Assembly (NCBI GenBank): GCA_007126995.1
Contig: SLAD01000383.1
Span: forward strand, 1-24,232
Direction of reading: 5' to 3'
DNA: 24,232 bases
Origin: Kiritimatiellia bacterium
GTDB taxonomy: Bacteria > Verrucomicrobiota > Kiritimatiellia > SLAD01
Shown here piece after piece: positions 7,871 to 16,800 of this stretch. Every line of letters begins with the position of its first letter. Position 1 is the first letter of the stretch. The position numbers were made by a program, and so were the translations under genes. Under the pieces are notes generated by a model. The model saw only the letters and a list, made by a program, of their open reading frames with translations. It was not told the origin of the DNA and made no database searches.

Positions 7871-9207
7871 TGAAACAGAGCGCCGCCATCATCGAACAGC
7901 AACCCTTGAGCCTGGAGTGGGAACGAATCGGCCTGCTCGCTCAGATCCTCGGCGAGTCACGCCAGGGCAACAGCATTCCTGCGGAAATTCTTGATCGCTT
8001 GCAGCACCTTCAACAGCAGGTTGACAGGTTCCGTCATCAACTATCGGGATGGCGACCCCTGATCGCTGAACAGCTGTCACCCATCGAGTTTGATGTTCTG
8101 GCCTGTGTTCTCGCTCCTGAGGCAGAACCCTGGCTGGGGTGGCTGTTTCAATCGTTACAGCCCGGCCTGTCAACACCCTATCCCACTCCGGCGCTGCTGC
8201 AGGAAATCCTGGCCATGGCGCCTGAAGACACCCCGCTGCTCTACGCTGCCCTGACCGATAATAGCCCGCTTCGAAGCCACGGCCTGATTGAGGTAGAGAC
8301 CAGTAACCCCTACTGCCCGGTACGTCCGGCACCCGGGGTTTCCGCCCGTGTGCTGGGACGACCGCTGCCGGCAGGAAATATTCCCGGAGCAGTGCTTAAT
8401 AACCATAAGGTCTGTTGGAACGATCTGGTTTTGCCCGCGGATCGGGTTGCCATGCTGCAGGAATTTCTGCTGTGGATCACCCATAAGAACAAGGTGGTGA
8501 ATGAATGGGGCGGCGGCGATTGCGGCGGTCCTGTCGGCCTGTTTTCCGGCCCGTCGGGAACCGGCAAAACCCTGGCCGCGGCGGTGCTGGCAACGGAACT
8601 CGGCTGGCCCCTGTACCGGGTCGATCTGGGACGGCTGGTCAGCAAGTATATCGGCGAGACGGAAAAAAACCTCAATCGGCTCTTCGATGCCGCCCATGAC
8701 CGCCCGATGATCCTGCAATTCGATGAGGCGGACAGCCTGTTCAGCAAGCGCGGTGAAGTGCGTGAGGCCCGCGATCGTTACGCCAACATGGAGGTCAGTC
8801 ACCTGCTGGCGCGCATTGAATCCCATCAGGGACCGGTGATTCTGACCACCAATCTGCGCAAACACCTCGATCCGGCCTTTGCTCGCCGTTTTCAGGTGGT
8901 GGTGGATTTTCCCCGTCCTGATGCCGAGGCACGCACCCGCTTATGGCAGCGCCTGCTGCCACCACGAGCCCCACGCGAACCCGAGGTCGATCCCTTGTTT
9001 CTGGGCAGAGCCATCAACCTCACCGGCGGCAGTATCCGCAACGCTGTCCTGCACGCCGCTTATCTGGCGGCCGGTGATGATCGGCCCTTAAGTCTCGGCC
9101 ATATAACCCTGGCGGTGTGGCGCGAACTGGGCAAGGATGGCCGCGAACTCACACCCACGGACCTGGGCGCACTGGCAGCCCATCTGCCCGGAGAAACATT
9201 ATGTTGA
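7870..9207 (+). CDS. AAA+ ATPase, Afp15/Pvc15-like
   Basis: This 445-residue protein has an N-terminal eCIS-specific helical domain (about 1-200) and a C-terminal AAA+ module. Walker A is GPSGTGKT (227-234), Walker B is ILQFDEAD with D285/E286, the sensor is TTN (326-328) and the arginine-finger region is FARRF (337-341). The KYIGETEKNL stretch is the usual pore-loop region of this clade. The ATPase is a hallmark of eCIS compared with phages and pyocins. In Afp and PVC it is required for assembly and is thought to act in the cytoplasm, possibly remodelling particles or loading cargo. All catalytic residues needed for ATP hydrolysis are present. Confidence 0.95.
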   Translation: MKQSAAIIEQQPLSLEWERIGLLAQILGESRQGNSIPAEILDRLQHLQQQVDRFRHQLSGWRPLIAEQLSPIEFDVLACVLAPEAEPWLGWLFQSLQPGLSTPYPTPALLQEILAMAPEDTPLLYAALTDNSPLRSHGLIEVETSNPYCPVRPAPGVSARVLGRPLPAGNIPGAVLNNHKVCWNDLVLPADRVAMLQEFLLWITHKNKVVNEWGGGDCGGPVGLFSGPSGTGKTLAAAVLATELGWPLYRVDLGRLVSKYIGETEKNLNRLFDAAHDRPMILQFDEADSLFSKRGEVREARDRYANMEVSHLLARIESHQGPVILTTNLRKHLDPAFARRFQVVVDFPRPDAEARTRLWQRLLPPRAPREPEVDPLFLGRAINLTGGSIRNAVLHAAYLAAGDDRPLSLGHITLAVWRELGKDGRELTPTDLGALAAHLPGETLC

Positions 9208-9434
9208 CGATTGAGCGCTTACGCCTGCAGCTCCCGCACAGCATCGGTGGTCGCGGCAGCGAGATCGCTCAATTGGTTGCCGCAGAACTGGCAGCGCGAC
9301 CGCTGCCGGGCGACCTGAACCGGAAGCTGTTGACCCCGGCACCGCTGAGGATCCATCCACAAGCGACCAGCCGGGAGGTTGCCCAGGCCATCGTTGACGC
9401 TGTACACGCCGAACTTTGCAAGCAGACGGGATAG
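9201..9434 (+). CDS. Small conserved-looking eCIS protein, unknown function
   Basis: The ATG at 9201 overlaps the ATPase stop by 7 bases and gives 77 residues. The start MLTIERLRLQLP is a probable amphipathic strand. It is followed by a helix (SEIAQLVAAELAARP), a linker (LNRKLLTPAPLRI) and a second helix (SREVAQAIVDAVHAELCKQ). I do not recognise a named family. Its strict coupling to the ATPase and placement four bases before the CIS tube-like gene suggest a small assembly or adaptor role, possibly an ATPase partner. It lacks a signal peptide and membrane segment, so it should be cytoplasmic or part of the particle. Confidence 0.7.
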   Translation: MLTIERLRLQLPHSIGGRGSEIAQLVAAELAARPLPGDLNRKLLTPAPLRIHPQATSREVAQAIVDAVHAELCKQTG

Positions 9435-9437
9435 GGT

Positions 9438-10076
9438 ATGCTCAAGATAACCAAGGGAATGCTGATTGAATACGCTCTGTCGCTGCCGCCCCTGGTGCTG
9501 GTTTTCGACTTCAATCCCCAGTCTTTGGTACGCAATCGTACCATTAACCTGGGGGACAACAATACACCGGGCAGTCGCGGCAGCTATGGTTTCACCCTGC
9601 CCACCGAAACAGCACGGGCATCCCAGGGGGTCACCGCCCAACCGGAGACTTTTTCTCTGGAAATTCTCCTCGATGCCAGCGATCGCATGAATGACGGCGA
9701 AGCTGTTGCCACCGAATTCGGCATCGAGCCGGAGCTGGCGACCCTGCATACCATGGTCGAGCCTAAAGCCCAGGGACCCGGCGGCCTCCAGACCCTGGCC
9801 AGCCTGGGCATGGGCGGCGCCCGTGCTTTTCAGCGCAGCGAATCGGCCTCGGTGCTACTGCTGGTGTGGGGAACCCACATCCTGCCGGTATTCATGACCA
9901 GCATCCGCGTGACCGAGGAAGCGCATCTGCCCTCGCTGATTCCCTACCGGGCACGGGCAACCCTTAATATGCAGGTCATCGAAGGCGATAACCCTTTCTA
10001 TCAGGTGGAGAAAGTACGCCAATTAGTGAGCGCCGCTCTCAATACCGGACGTACCCTTGTTGGGGGAATTTTCTGA
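9438..10076 (+). CDS. CIS tube protein, Afp7/Pvc7 N-terminal-like
   Basis: The 212-residue product resembles the N-terminal domain of Afp7/Pvc7 (contractile injection system tube protein family). It has an early LPPLVLVFDFNPQSL strand, the FSLEILLDASDRMN region and the late IPYRARATLNMQVIE strand. In Afp-type systems this protein joins the spike and hub to the first tube ring, and the LysM domain follows in the same chain. Here the chain stops and the LysM unit is encoded separately just downstream. The gene begins four bases after the small protein gene without a strong ribosome binding site, which suggests coupled translation. Confidence 0.88.
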   Translation: MLKITKGMLIEYALSLPPLVLVFDFNPQSLVRNRTINLGDNNTPGSRGSYGFTLPTETARASQGVTAQPETFSLEILLDASDRMNDGEAVATEFGIEPELATLHTMVEPKAQGPGGLQTLASLGMGGARAFQRSESASVLLLVWGTHILPVFMTSIRVTEEAHLPSLIPYRARATLNMQVIEGDNPFYQVEKVRQLVSAALNTGRTLVGGIF

Positions 10077-10077
10077 C

Positions 10078-10374
10078 ATGTTACACAAAGACAGCCGTTA
10101 CAAAAACAACCAGACCTTTACTCCTGCTGAAGACGGCAGTCAAGAATTTGCCGGCATGCGTCCGCGCACCATCGGTCCAGCTACAGGAGTTGTGGAGCAC
10201 CGGGTAAAAGCCGGTGATCGTCTCGACCTGCTGGCGCGCCACTACTACAACGACGATCGTCTCTGGTGGCGCATCGTTGATGCCAATCCCGAGGTACTTT
10301 ACGGCGGCGATCTGGTGGTGCCGGAGATGGAAGGCCAGGCCATCCTCATACCCAGAGCCAGGGAGCCTCTATGA
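10078..10374 (+). CDS. LysM-domain baseplate protein (detached Afp7 C-terminal part)
   Basis: The 98-residue product has an extended N-terminal tail and then a LysM-like module at about 37-95: VVEHRVKAGDRLDLLARHYYNDDRLWWRIVDANPE, paraphrased as a tyrosine- and tryptophan-rich LysM with the usual start strand and two helices, ending in AILIPRA. In contractile systems LysM-like modules (Afp7, phage T4 gp53-like) hold the hub and baseplate together rather than bind cell wall. The start at 10078 follows GGGGGAA and the previous stop by one base. The stop overlaps the hub gene (ATGA at 10371). Confidence 0.85.
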   Translation: MLHKDSRYKNNQTFTPAEDGSQEFAGMRPRTIGPATGVVEHRVKAGDRLDLLARHYYNDDRLWWRIVDANPEVLYGGDLVVPEMEGQAILIPRAREPL

Positions 10375-11516
10375 TCCTGGGACTGTTGGGCGTGCCGCGC
10401 CGTGAAGCGGTGGAATGTATCATCCGCGTCGGCAGTGCCCGCCGCGCAATCGAAGACCTCTACCCCTTTCTGGCCGAGGTGACGGTGGATACCGCACGCA
10501 ATGAAGCGACGACAGCAACACTGACCTTCGAGAGTCGACGCGACGAGCAGGGCAGCTGGTTGATCCAGGATGATGGCCGCCTGGTGCCCTGGGCACCGAT
10601 TGTCATTGAGGCGGCTTTCGGCAACCAGATCGAAGAGGTAATGCGCGGCTACATCCGCCGGATTCATGCCGATTATCCAGAGGATGCCGGCAATACCATC
10701 GTTAAGGTGGAATGTCAGGACGATTCCCTGGTCCTCGATCGTGAACATATCCGTATGGTCTGGGGTGGCGACGTCCCCACGACCGATACCCTGATTCTGA
10801 CCACCATCCTCGGCAAATACGGTCTGACGGCTGATCCAGCGAGCGGCAGGGGCCAGACCGGCCTGGTCATCAATCAGGATGGAACCGACATCGAATTTCT
10901 GCAGCGTCGCGCCGCAGCCAATGGCTATGATCTGTTGTTTCACAACGGAATTGTCTATTTCGGTCCCATGCGCCTTGACGCCGATTCTCAGGCAACGATC
11001 ATGGTCTACGCCGGCGCAGAGACCAGTGCCTGTCGCTTTGCGGTCCACGATGACGGCCATCAGGCCGATCGGGTCACTTTCGATCGAGCACAGACTTCAG
11101 GCAGTGATCCCCTGTCGGAGACCCTTGAGCCGGACCTGCCAGTGCTTGGCACCGAGCCGGCGACCGGTGCGGGCGGCGGCCTCCCGGTCTTTGCCTGGCG
11201 CCTGAGCCGTCAGGGGGAAATGGGTGAAGACGAATGGCGGGCGCGGGCCCAACGCCGCGCTAACGAACTGTCCCTGCGGGTCAGAGGTGAAGGCGAACTC
11301 GACGGATCCCTCTACGGCCATGTTCTGAGAAGCGGCGCGCCGGTTGGAGTAGATGGCATCGGTGATCGTTATGGCGGCATCTGGTTTGTAGATAGTGTCC
11401 AGCATCATTTTAACAACGCCGGCTACCGGCAGAGCTTCAAGCTGCTGCGCAACGCCTACGGTGATAATCTGGGCAGCGGTGTCGGCAGTGTTTTGGCCAG
11501 TGTTTTGGGAGGATAA
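10371..11516 (+). CDS. Baseplate hub protein, gpD/gp27-like (VgrG N-terminal equivalent)
   Basis: The 381-residue protein matches the phage late control gene D family. It has an initial barrel with VTVDTARNEATTATLTFE and IVIEAAFGNQIEEVMRGYI, then the middle DGTDIEFLQRRAAANGYDLLF helix and strand that is diagnostic for hub proteins (T4 gp27, P2 gpD, VgrG N-terminus). The C-terminal part again contains beta strands (SGAPVGVDGIGDRYGGIWFVDSV). A trimer of this protein adapts the threefold spike to the sixfold tube. In Afp8/Pvc8 hub and spike are one polypeptide; here they are two genes separated by a TAA-ATG junction. Confidence 0.9.
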   Translation: MILGLLGVPRREAVECIIRVGSARRAIEDLYPFLAEVTVDTARNEATTATLTFESRRDEQGSWLIQDDGRLVPWAPIVIEAAFGNQIEEVMRGYIRRIHADYPEDAGNTIVKVECQDDSLVLDREHIRMVWGGDVPTTDTLILTTILGKYGLTADPASGRGQTGLVINQDGTDIEFLQRRAAANGYDLLFHNGIVYFGPMRLDADSQATIMVYAGAETSACRFAVHDDGHQADRVTFDRAQTSGSDPLSETLEPDLPVLGTEPATGAGGGLPVFAWRLSRQGEMGEDEWRARAQRRANELSLRVRGEGELDGSLYGHVLRSGAPVGVDGIGDRYGGIWFVDSVQHHFNNAGYRQSFKLLRNAYGDNLGSGVGSVLASVLGG

Positions 11517-12329
11517 ATGGACGAACTGCTGCTCGAACTGGCACGTCAATATCGCAACCGCTACTTCGGTAAATATCGCGGTTTTGTGATCGACAATAAT
11601 GATCCGGAACAGCGCGGTCGTCTACGCCTGCGGGTACCGTCAGTACTCGGGGATGCCCAAAGCGGCTGGGCGTTGCCGAGCCTGCCTTTCGGCGGCCTGG
11701 CCGATCAGGGACTGTTCATGGTGCCTGAGCCGGGTGCCCAGGTCTGGGTCGAGTTTGAGGCCGGCAATGTGGATCTGCCCATCTGGACCGGCACCTTCTG
11801 GCAGGCCGCTGGTGATTCGCCGGCAGAAGCGGCCAAATCACCGCCGACGACACGGGTATTCAAGACCCCGGCTGGCCACACCCTGCAGTTCGATGACGAG
11901 TCTGGGGCGGAGAAGTTCCGACTGTTCCATCCGGCCGGCACCGAGATGAAGGTGGATGAAAAAGGTACGGTGGCGGTATCAGATGCCAGGGGGAACTCCC
12001 TGACCCTGGATGCCGATGCCGGAAAGATCCTCCTTGAGGACGCCAACGGCAACAGCATTACCATGGCCAGCAGCGACACCACCATTGATGACGCCAACGG
12101 CAACAGGATTGAAATGAGCGCGGCGGGGATCACGGTCAAAGGAACCCAGGTGGTGGTGGAAGGCCAGACCGTTATGCTGGCCGGACAGGGGGGGGAACCG
12201 ATCATCAAGGGACAGAGCTTTCTGACCCTGTTTGCCACCCATGTGCATCCAAGCGCCATGGGGCCGACCGGGCCGCCTGTACCCCAAGGTGAAATGAGCA
12301 CCCTGTCCATGAAAGTATTAACAAGCTAA
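11517..12329 (+). CDS. Central spike protein, gpV/gp5-like, with HxH tip
   Basis: The 270-residue protein begins with an OB-fold of the baseplate assembly protein V/gp5 type: KYRGFVIDNNDPEQRGRLRL, WALPSL, and FMVPEPGAQVWVEFEAGNVDLPIWTGTFW. Residues about 110-235 are short repeated strands with DARGNSLTL, DANGNSITM and DANGNRIEMS, as in the trimeric beta-helix needle. The end (232-260) carries FLTLFATHVHPSAMGPTGPP; its H242-V-H244 resembles the metal-binding HxH apex of P2 gpV-type spikes. GGAGG lies directly before the start. No PAAR gene follows, so the spike may be sharpened by its own metal site. Confidence 0.9.
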   Translation: MDELLLELARQYRNRYFGKYRGFVIDNNDPEQRGRLRLRVPSVLGDAQSGWALPSLPFGGLADQGLFMVPEPGAQVWVEFEAGNVDLPIWTGTFWQAAGDSPAEAAKSPPTTRVFKTPAGHTLQFDDESGAEKFRLFHPAGTEMKVDEKGTVAVSDARGNSLTLDADAGKILLEDANGNSITMASSDTTIDDANGNRIEMSAAGITVKGTQVVVEGQTVMLAGQGGEPIIKGQSFLTLFATHVHPSAMGPTGPPVPQGEMSTLSMKVLTS

Positions 12330-12340
12330 GGAGCACGCTG

Positions 12341-12715
12341 ATGAACCGCTTGTCCGATCCTCCCTGTCTGGCTTTTCCCCTGCGCATCGGTCGCCACGGC
12401 GCGGTCGTCGCTGACCGCCGTGCCCAGGTCCGCCAGCAGATCGAACAGGTATTACTGACCAACCCGGGAGAGCGGGTTTTTCGTCCCGACTTCGGTGCCG
12501 GACTGAAGCTGCTGGTATTTGAACCCAACGCTTCGGTGTTATGGGAAGTCACCCGCAAACGTATTGCCGCCTCCCTCGCCGAAGCCCTGCGCGGCGAGGT
12601 CGATCCCAAAAGCCTTGAGGTAGAAGTCCGGGGTGAGGGCGAGAAACTTTTGATCACCGTGTCCTATGCCCTGGCCGCCATCGGCCATGTCGAACGGCAC
12701 GAACTATTGGTGTGA
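12341..12715 (+). CDS. Baseplate wedge protein gp25-like (Afp9)
   Basis: The 124-residue product is a GPW/gp25 family protein. It has the conserved motif NPGERVFRPDFGAGL around residues 41-55 (the family's EPR-type loop), an N-terminal helix (RRAQVRQQIEQVLL) and C-terminal strands (KLLITVSYAL). In phages, T6SS (TssE) and eCIS, gp25 joins the baseplate wedge and nucleates the sheath by offering a sheath-like handshake strand. AAGGAG ends 7 bases before the ATG, and the gene starts 11 bases after the spike stop. Confidence 0.95.
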   Translation: MNRLSDPPCLAFPLRIGRHGAVVADRRAQVRQQIEQVLLTNPGERVFRPDFGAGLKLLVFEPNASVLWEVTRKRIAASLAEALRGEVDPKSLEVEVRGEGEKLLITVSYALAAIGHVERHELLV

Positions 12716-12719
12716 AATC

Positions 12720-13895
12720 ATGGCTGATAATCCGACCAGCGAATTAATTTACGATGGACGCTGTCCCGATTGCGCTGAACGGCGCGTTGAACTGCCTGCG
12801 CCCCTGCCTGATCCGGGCGATGATTTTGCCTGGCTGGTGCGCGACTACGACAGTTTCCGTCGTTTCATGCTGGAGGAGTTGGCCGGTCGCTTTCCCGAGC
12901 GCACCCGTTGGACAGCCGGTGATCTGGAAGTGGTGCTGGTGGAAGCCCTGGCCGCCATTCTCGATCAACTCTCCGACATGACCGACCGCGTTGCCGCCGA
13001 AGCCTTTCTGGAAACAGCGCGACGCCCCGAATCGGTACGCCGACTCTTGTCCCTGATCGGCTACGATGCCGCCACCGCAGCGGGTCTGGTGGATGATCCA
13101 CCCGCTCTGGCGGAGGGGAAAACCCGCCACCAGAAGCTTGATGAACTCTGGCGGCGCAATCCACACCTCATGGCTCCGGCACGCCTGGCCGGTCCCCAGG
13201 CGATTCGTAACCAGCGGCGCATGGTGACTGTCAACGATTATGCCGTGCGCCTGAGGGAACACCCTCTGGTCATGCGCGCCAGCTCCTGGAGCGCCTGGAC
13301 CGGTTCCTGGCCGACGGTACGGGTGGCAACGGTGTTGTGGGAAGATCGCGCTCTGGACGAGGCGGATCTCAGCTATCCCGAGGATCTGCGTCAGCGCGTC
13401 ACCGCTTTCCACCAGATGCACCGTCTATGGAAACCGGTTTGGGAGCCGGTTTCCCCCACCATCCGCACGTTATTGCGCCCCTACCTGGAAAACTGGCGCA
13501 TGGCCGGTCAGGAGGTGATCCTGGAAGATGCGGTACCGGTGGGCATCAAGATGTTCCTGTCAATCCGTGTACGTGCCAACTACTTTCAGTCTGAAGTGCG
13601 TAATGCCGTACTTCAAGCCCTCGGCACCGGTGTCGGTGGTTTTTTTGCGCCGGGCCGTCTGAACTTCGGCGAAGATCTCCACGCCAGCAACATCTTTCAG
13701 ACGTTAATGGCGCTGGATGGGGTGGAAAATATCTGCCTCAACCGCTTCAAGCGCTTTGGCGATCAGTATCCGGATCAGACCGACACCGGGCGCATCCCCC
13801 TGCAAGGACTTGAAATCGCGGTCTGCGACAACGATCCGCTGCGCCCTGAGCGCGGCTATCTGCATCTTAACTTGAGAGGGGGTCGGCGCGGATGA
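12720..13895 (+). CDS. Baseplate wedge protein J/gp6-like (Afp11-type)
   Basis: From the ATG at 12720 the product has 391 residues; the frame is open upstream to 12666 but that part overlaps gp25. The N-terminus carries CPDC and then a helical region (WLVRDYDSFRRFM, LVEALAAILDQLSDMTDRVAAEAFLETARRPESVRRL) that is typical of J-type baseplate proteins. The C-terminal half contains KMFLSIRVRANYF, FFAPGRLNFGEDLHASNIFQTLMALDGVENI, the conserved end of gpJ/gp6. These proteins form the wedge ring around the hub. The stop overlaps the following larger wedge gene (ATGA at 13892). It is compact compared with the next gene and may form a heterodimeric wedge with it. Confidence 0.88.
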   Translation: MADNPTSELIYDGRCPDCAERRVELPAPLPDPGDDFAWLVRDYDSFRRFMLEELAGRFPERTRWTAGDLEVVLVEALAAILDQLSDMTDRVAAEAFLETARRPESVRRLLSLIGYDAATAAGLVDDPPALAEGKTRHQKLDELWRRNPHLMAPARLAGPQAIRNQRRMVTVNDYAVRLREHPLVMRASSWSAWTGSWPTVRVATVLWEDRALDEADLSYPEDLRQRVTAFHQMHRLWKPVWEPVSPTIRTLLRPYLENWRMAGQEVILEDAVPVGIKMFLSIRVRANYFQSEVRNAVLQALGTGVGGFFAPGRLNFGEDLHASNIFQTLMALDGVENICLNRFKRFGDQYPDQTDTGRIPLQGLEIAVCDNDPLRPERGYLHLNLRGGRRG

Positions 13896-16800
13896 GCAAC
13901 AGAACCGATCTTACCCGTTGGAATCGCGCCGGACTCAGGCGCTTCAGATATGTTGACGGCAACGCCGTAACTTTCCTGGAGCTGGTACGCGCAGCCCTGG
14001 CCGAGGCTTTTCCAAACTGGCAGGAAGTCCAGATTTCCGAGGGTGCCGAAAATGACGGCGAACGTCGGTTGCGCCTGCTCGATCAATACCAGGGACCACG
14101 TCGTGACTGGGCGTGGGAAATAGTTCGAGGGCTGACGCGCTCAACTCACGTCATCGGCGAGCATCTCGACGCCTACGCCAATGAGGGCTTTCTGGGCACA
14201 GCGACCCAGTGGGACAATGTCCGGCGCCTGGTGGAGATGATCGATTATCATCCGGCGCCGCCCGCCTCGGCATCAACCCGTCTGCTCATTGACGCCAAAG
14301 CATCCGGGCTGCTGGCCAAAGGCTTCGCCGTCAAACATGCGCCGCCAGACGGCAGCGCGCCGATAGTTTTCGAAACTCTCGAGGATATTCAGCTCGATCC
14401 GCAGCTCAACGCTTTGCGGCCCGCCGAATACGACCGTAATCGCCAGCGCTTAAATGGTGACACCCTGACACTGGAAGGGGAAATTGACGATCTTAAGACG
14501 GGTGAACCCCTGGTCCTTGAAGATGAACAAACAGGTCTGCTGCGCTCCTATCTCATCATCGGAACGCGCCATGTTGCCGGAAATACCCAGGTGCGCTTGA
14601 CACCACGCCTGTCGCAACGCCTGCGCCGCGGCTACACCCTGATCCACGCGCAGCCGGCTGACAGCCTGGCGGCCCTTGCGCCCGCCGCCAAGGGAGCAGA
14701 ACTGGAACGGGTCGTGCGCCTGACCGAAGAACCGCTGGGGTTGCTGCCCGGCATGGTCATTTACCTGGGCGATGGCCGTAAGGAGCTCTACCGACGGGTA
14801 TTTTCCGTCAGCGGCAAGCGCCTGCTATTGAATGAAGATATCGGCCCCTTGCGTCTGGATACGGCACGAGCAGGTTATCCCGTCAACGTGACAGTTGTCG
14901 CCCAGGAAGAGCGCCCGGTAGAGTCGCCTGCCGCCGTCATCTACGCCCTGCGCGTGGCTGGTGACTGGTCGCGCCTGGCGGACCGCTGGGTTGTGCAGGA
15001 AACGGTTGGCGCCGACAACCGTCAACATTTGCCTGTGTACGGGGTAACGGCAGCCCGTTACCATCCGGCCGACAGCGATCATCCTCGCCGCGGCTACACC
15101 ATTCTCACGGTGTCGTGGCGCAAAAGTGACCATGATTTTCCTCTGGTCAATCCCCAGACGCTACTGGTGCCTCCGGCAGCGACACCGCCCTGGCGCACTG
15201 ACACCTATCTGGAAAAACAGAACGGCCGGCTGCCGGAGAATATCCGCACCGACAAGCCGAAAAAGACCACGTCCGGCGACCTGGCGGTGGTGGTCATGGG
15301 ACAGCAGAGCGCCTGGGCGCGACTGGCTTCGGTCAGCGTTGATCTGGATCGCAAAGAGGCGACACTTACCGCAGACGGCGTTTGGCACAGCCGTGGCGGC
15401 GGCAACTTCTTTCTCGCTGAGACCAGAGTCTACAGTCACTTCACGGAAAAATTGCGGCCGGTCTGCTGGCAGGACAATACAGAACCCCTCAGCGGCAACC
15501 GTGTTCCCCTGGACAAGGTGCCCGCAAGCTTGAAAAAGGGGCGCTCACTGCTGGTAGAACGTATCGATGCGCCGGACAGCGCCTTTCATACAACAGTGGC
15601 GAACATCGACGGTACTACCCTGATACTGACGCATGAACTGCCCACCGGATTCACCCGCGGTACAACCCTGGTAGCGGGCAATCTGGTTGCAGCCGGTCAG
15701 GGCGAAAGCAAGAGCGAAAAAATTCTTGGCAACGGCGATGCGACACGCATCAACCAGTCTTTTATCTTTACGGAAACAGATGTGGCCTTTGTTGCTGATT
15801 CATCCCAACCATCCGGAGTACGGGCCGCAATCGATCTCACCGTCAATGGGCGCACCTGGAAGCAGGTCGGCAGTCTCGCCTCATCGGGTCCGGCCGATCA
15901 TCATTACACCGTGCGTCAGACTGAAACAGGGCATCTGCGGGTCACTTTCGGCGACGGCGTGCGTGGTCGCCGGCTGCCGAGTGGCAGCAACAACGTACGC
16001 CTGACCTGGCGCGCAGGGGCCGGTTTGACGGGCAATCTGACAGCCGACAGTGCGTTCAAACCAGCCAGACCCCATCGCCTGGTGGATGGGGTGCGTCAGC
16101 CCCTGGCAGCCACCGGTGGCAATGATCGTGAAGACATCGACTCGCTGCGCGATAATGCTCCGGCCACGCTGCTGACTCTGGAGCGTGCCGTGTCCCTCGC
16201 TGATTTTTCCTGGCTGGCCATGGCCCAAAGCAGCGTCTGGCAGGCGCGCGCCTTCAGCCGCCCCACCGGACTGGGCCGCAATGACAAGGTCGAAGTGGTG
16301 GTCGTACCGGCCGGCGGCGGTGGACTTGGTATTCTCGGCACCGTTCTCAAGGATTTTCTCGTGGCCCATGCCGTGCCCGAGGTGGATGTGACAGTGCTGC
16401 CTTACGAGCCCCGCAGCTTTGCCCTTGAGGTGCGGTTGAATGTAGATGTCGGGGCCTACAATGCCGATGAAGTTTCCGCTGCCGTCAACAAAGCCCTGCA
16501 CAACGCCTTTTCCCTGCGGCGCCGCAAACTCGGACAGCACCTCTTTCTCAGTGAGGTCTATCACGTGGTTGAATGGGTCACCGGCGTGGAACACTCTCTG
16601 GCGATCATCAACGGTGATCGATCCCTGCGGCGCGTAGCTGCCGGCGAACGCGAGGTCCTCACGCTGGGGGCGCTGCTGGTCAATGTCGAAGGGACAGCAG
16701 CTGTGACCACAATTCCCGCCACCGACACCGAGGAGATAGCGACGCCACTCAGGGGACGATTGGTTGGCCGCCGCAGCGTTGAGGCCATCCAGGGGGTCGG

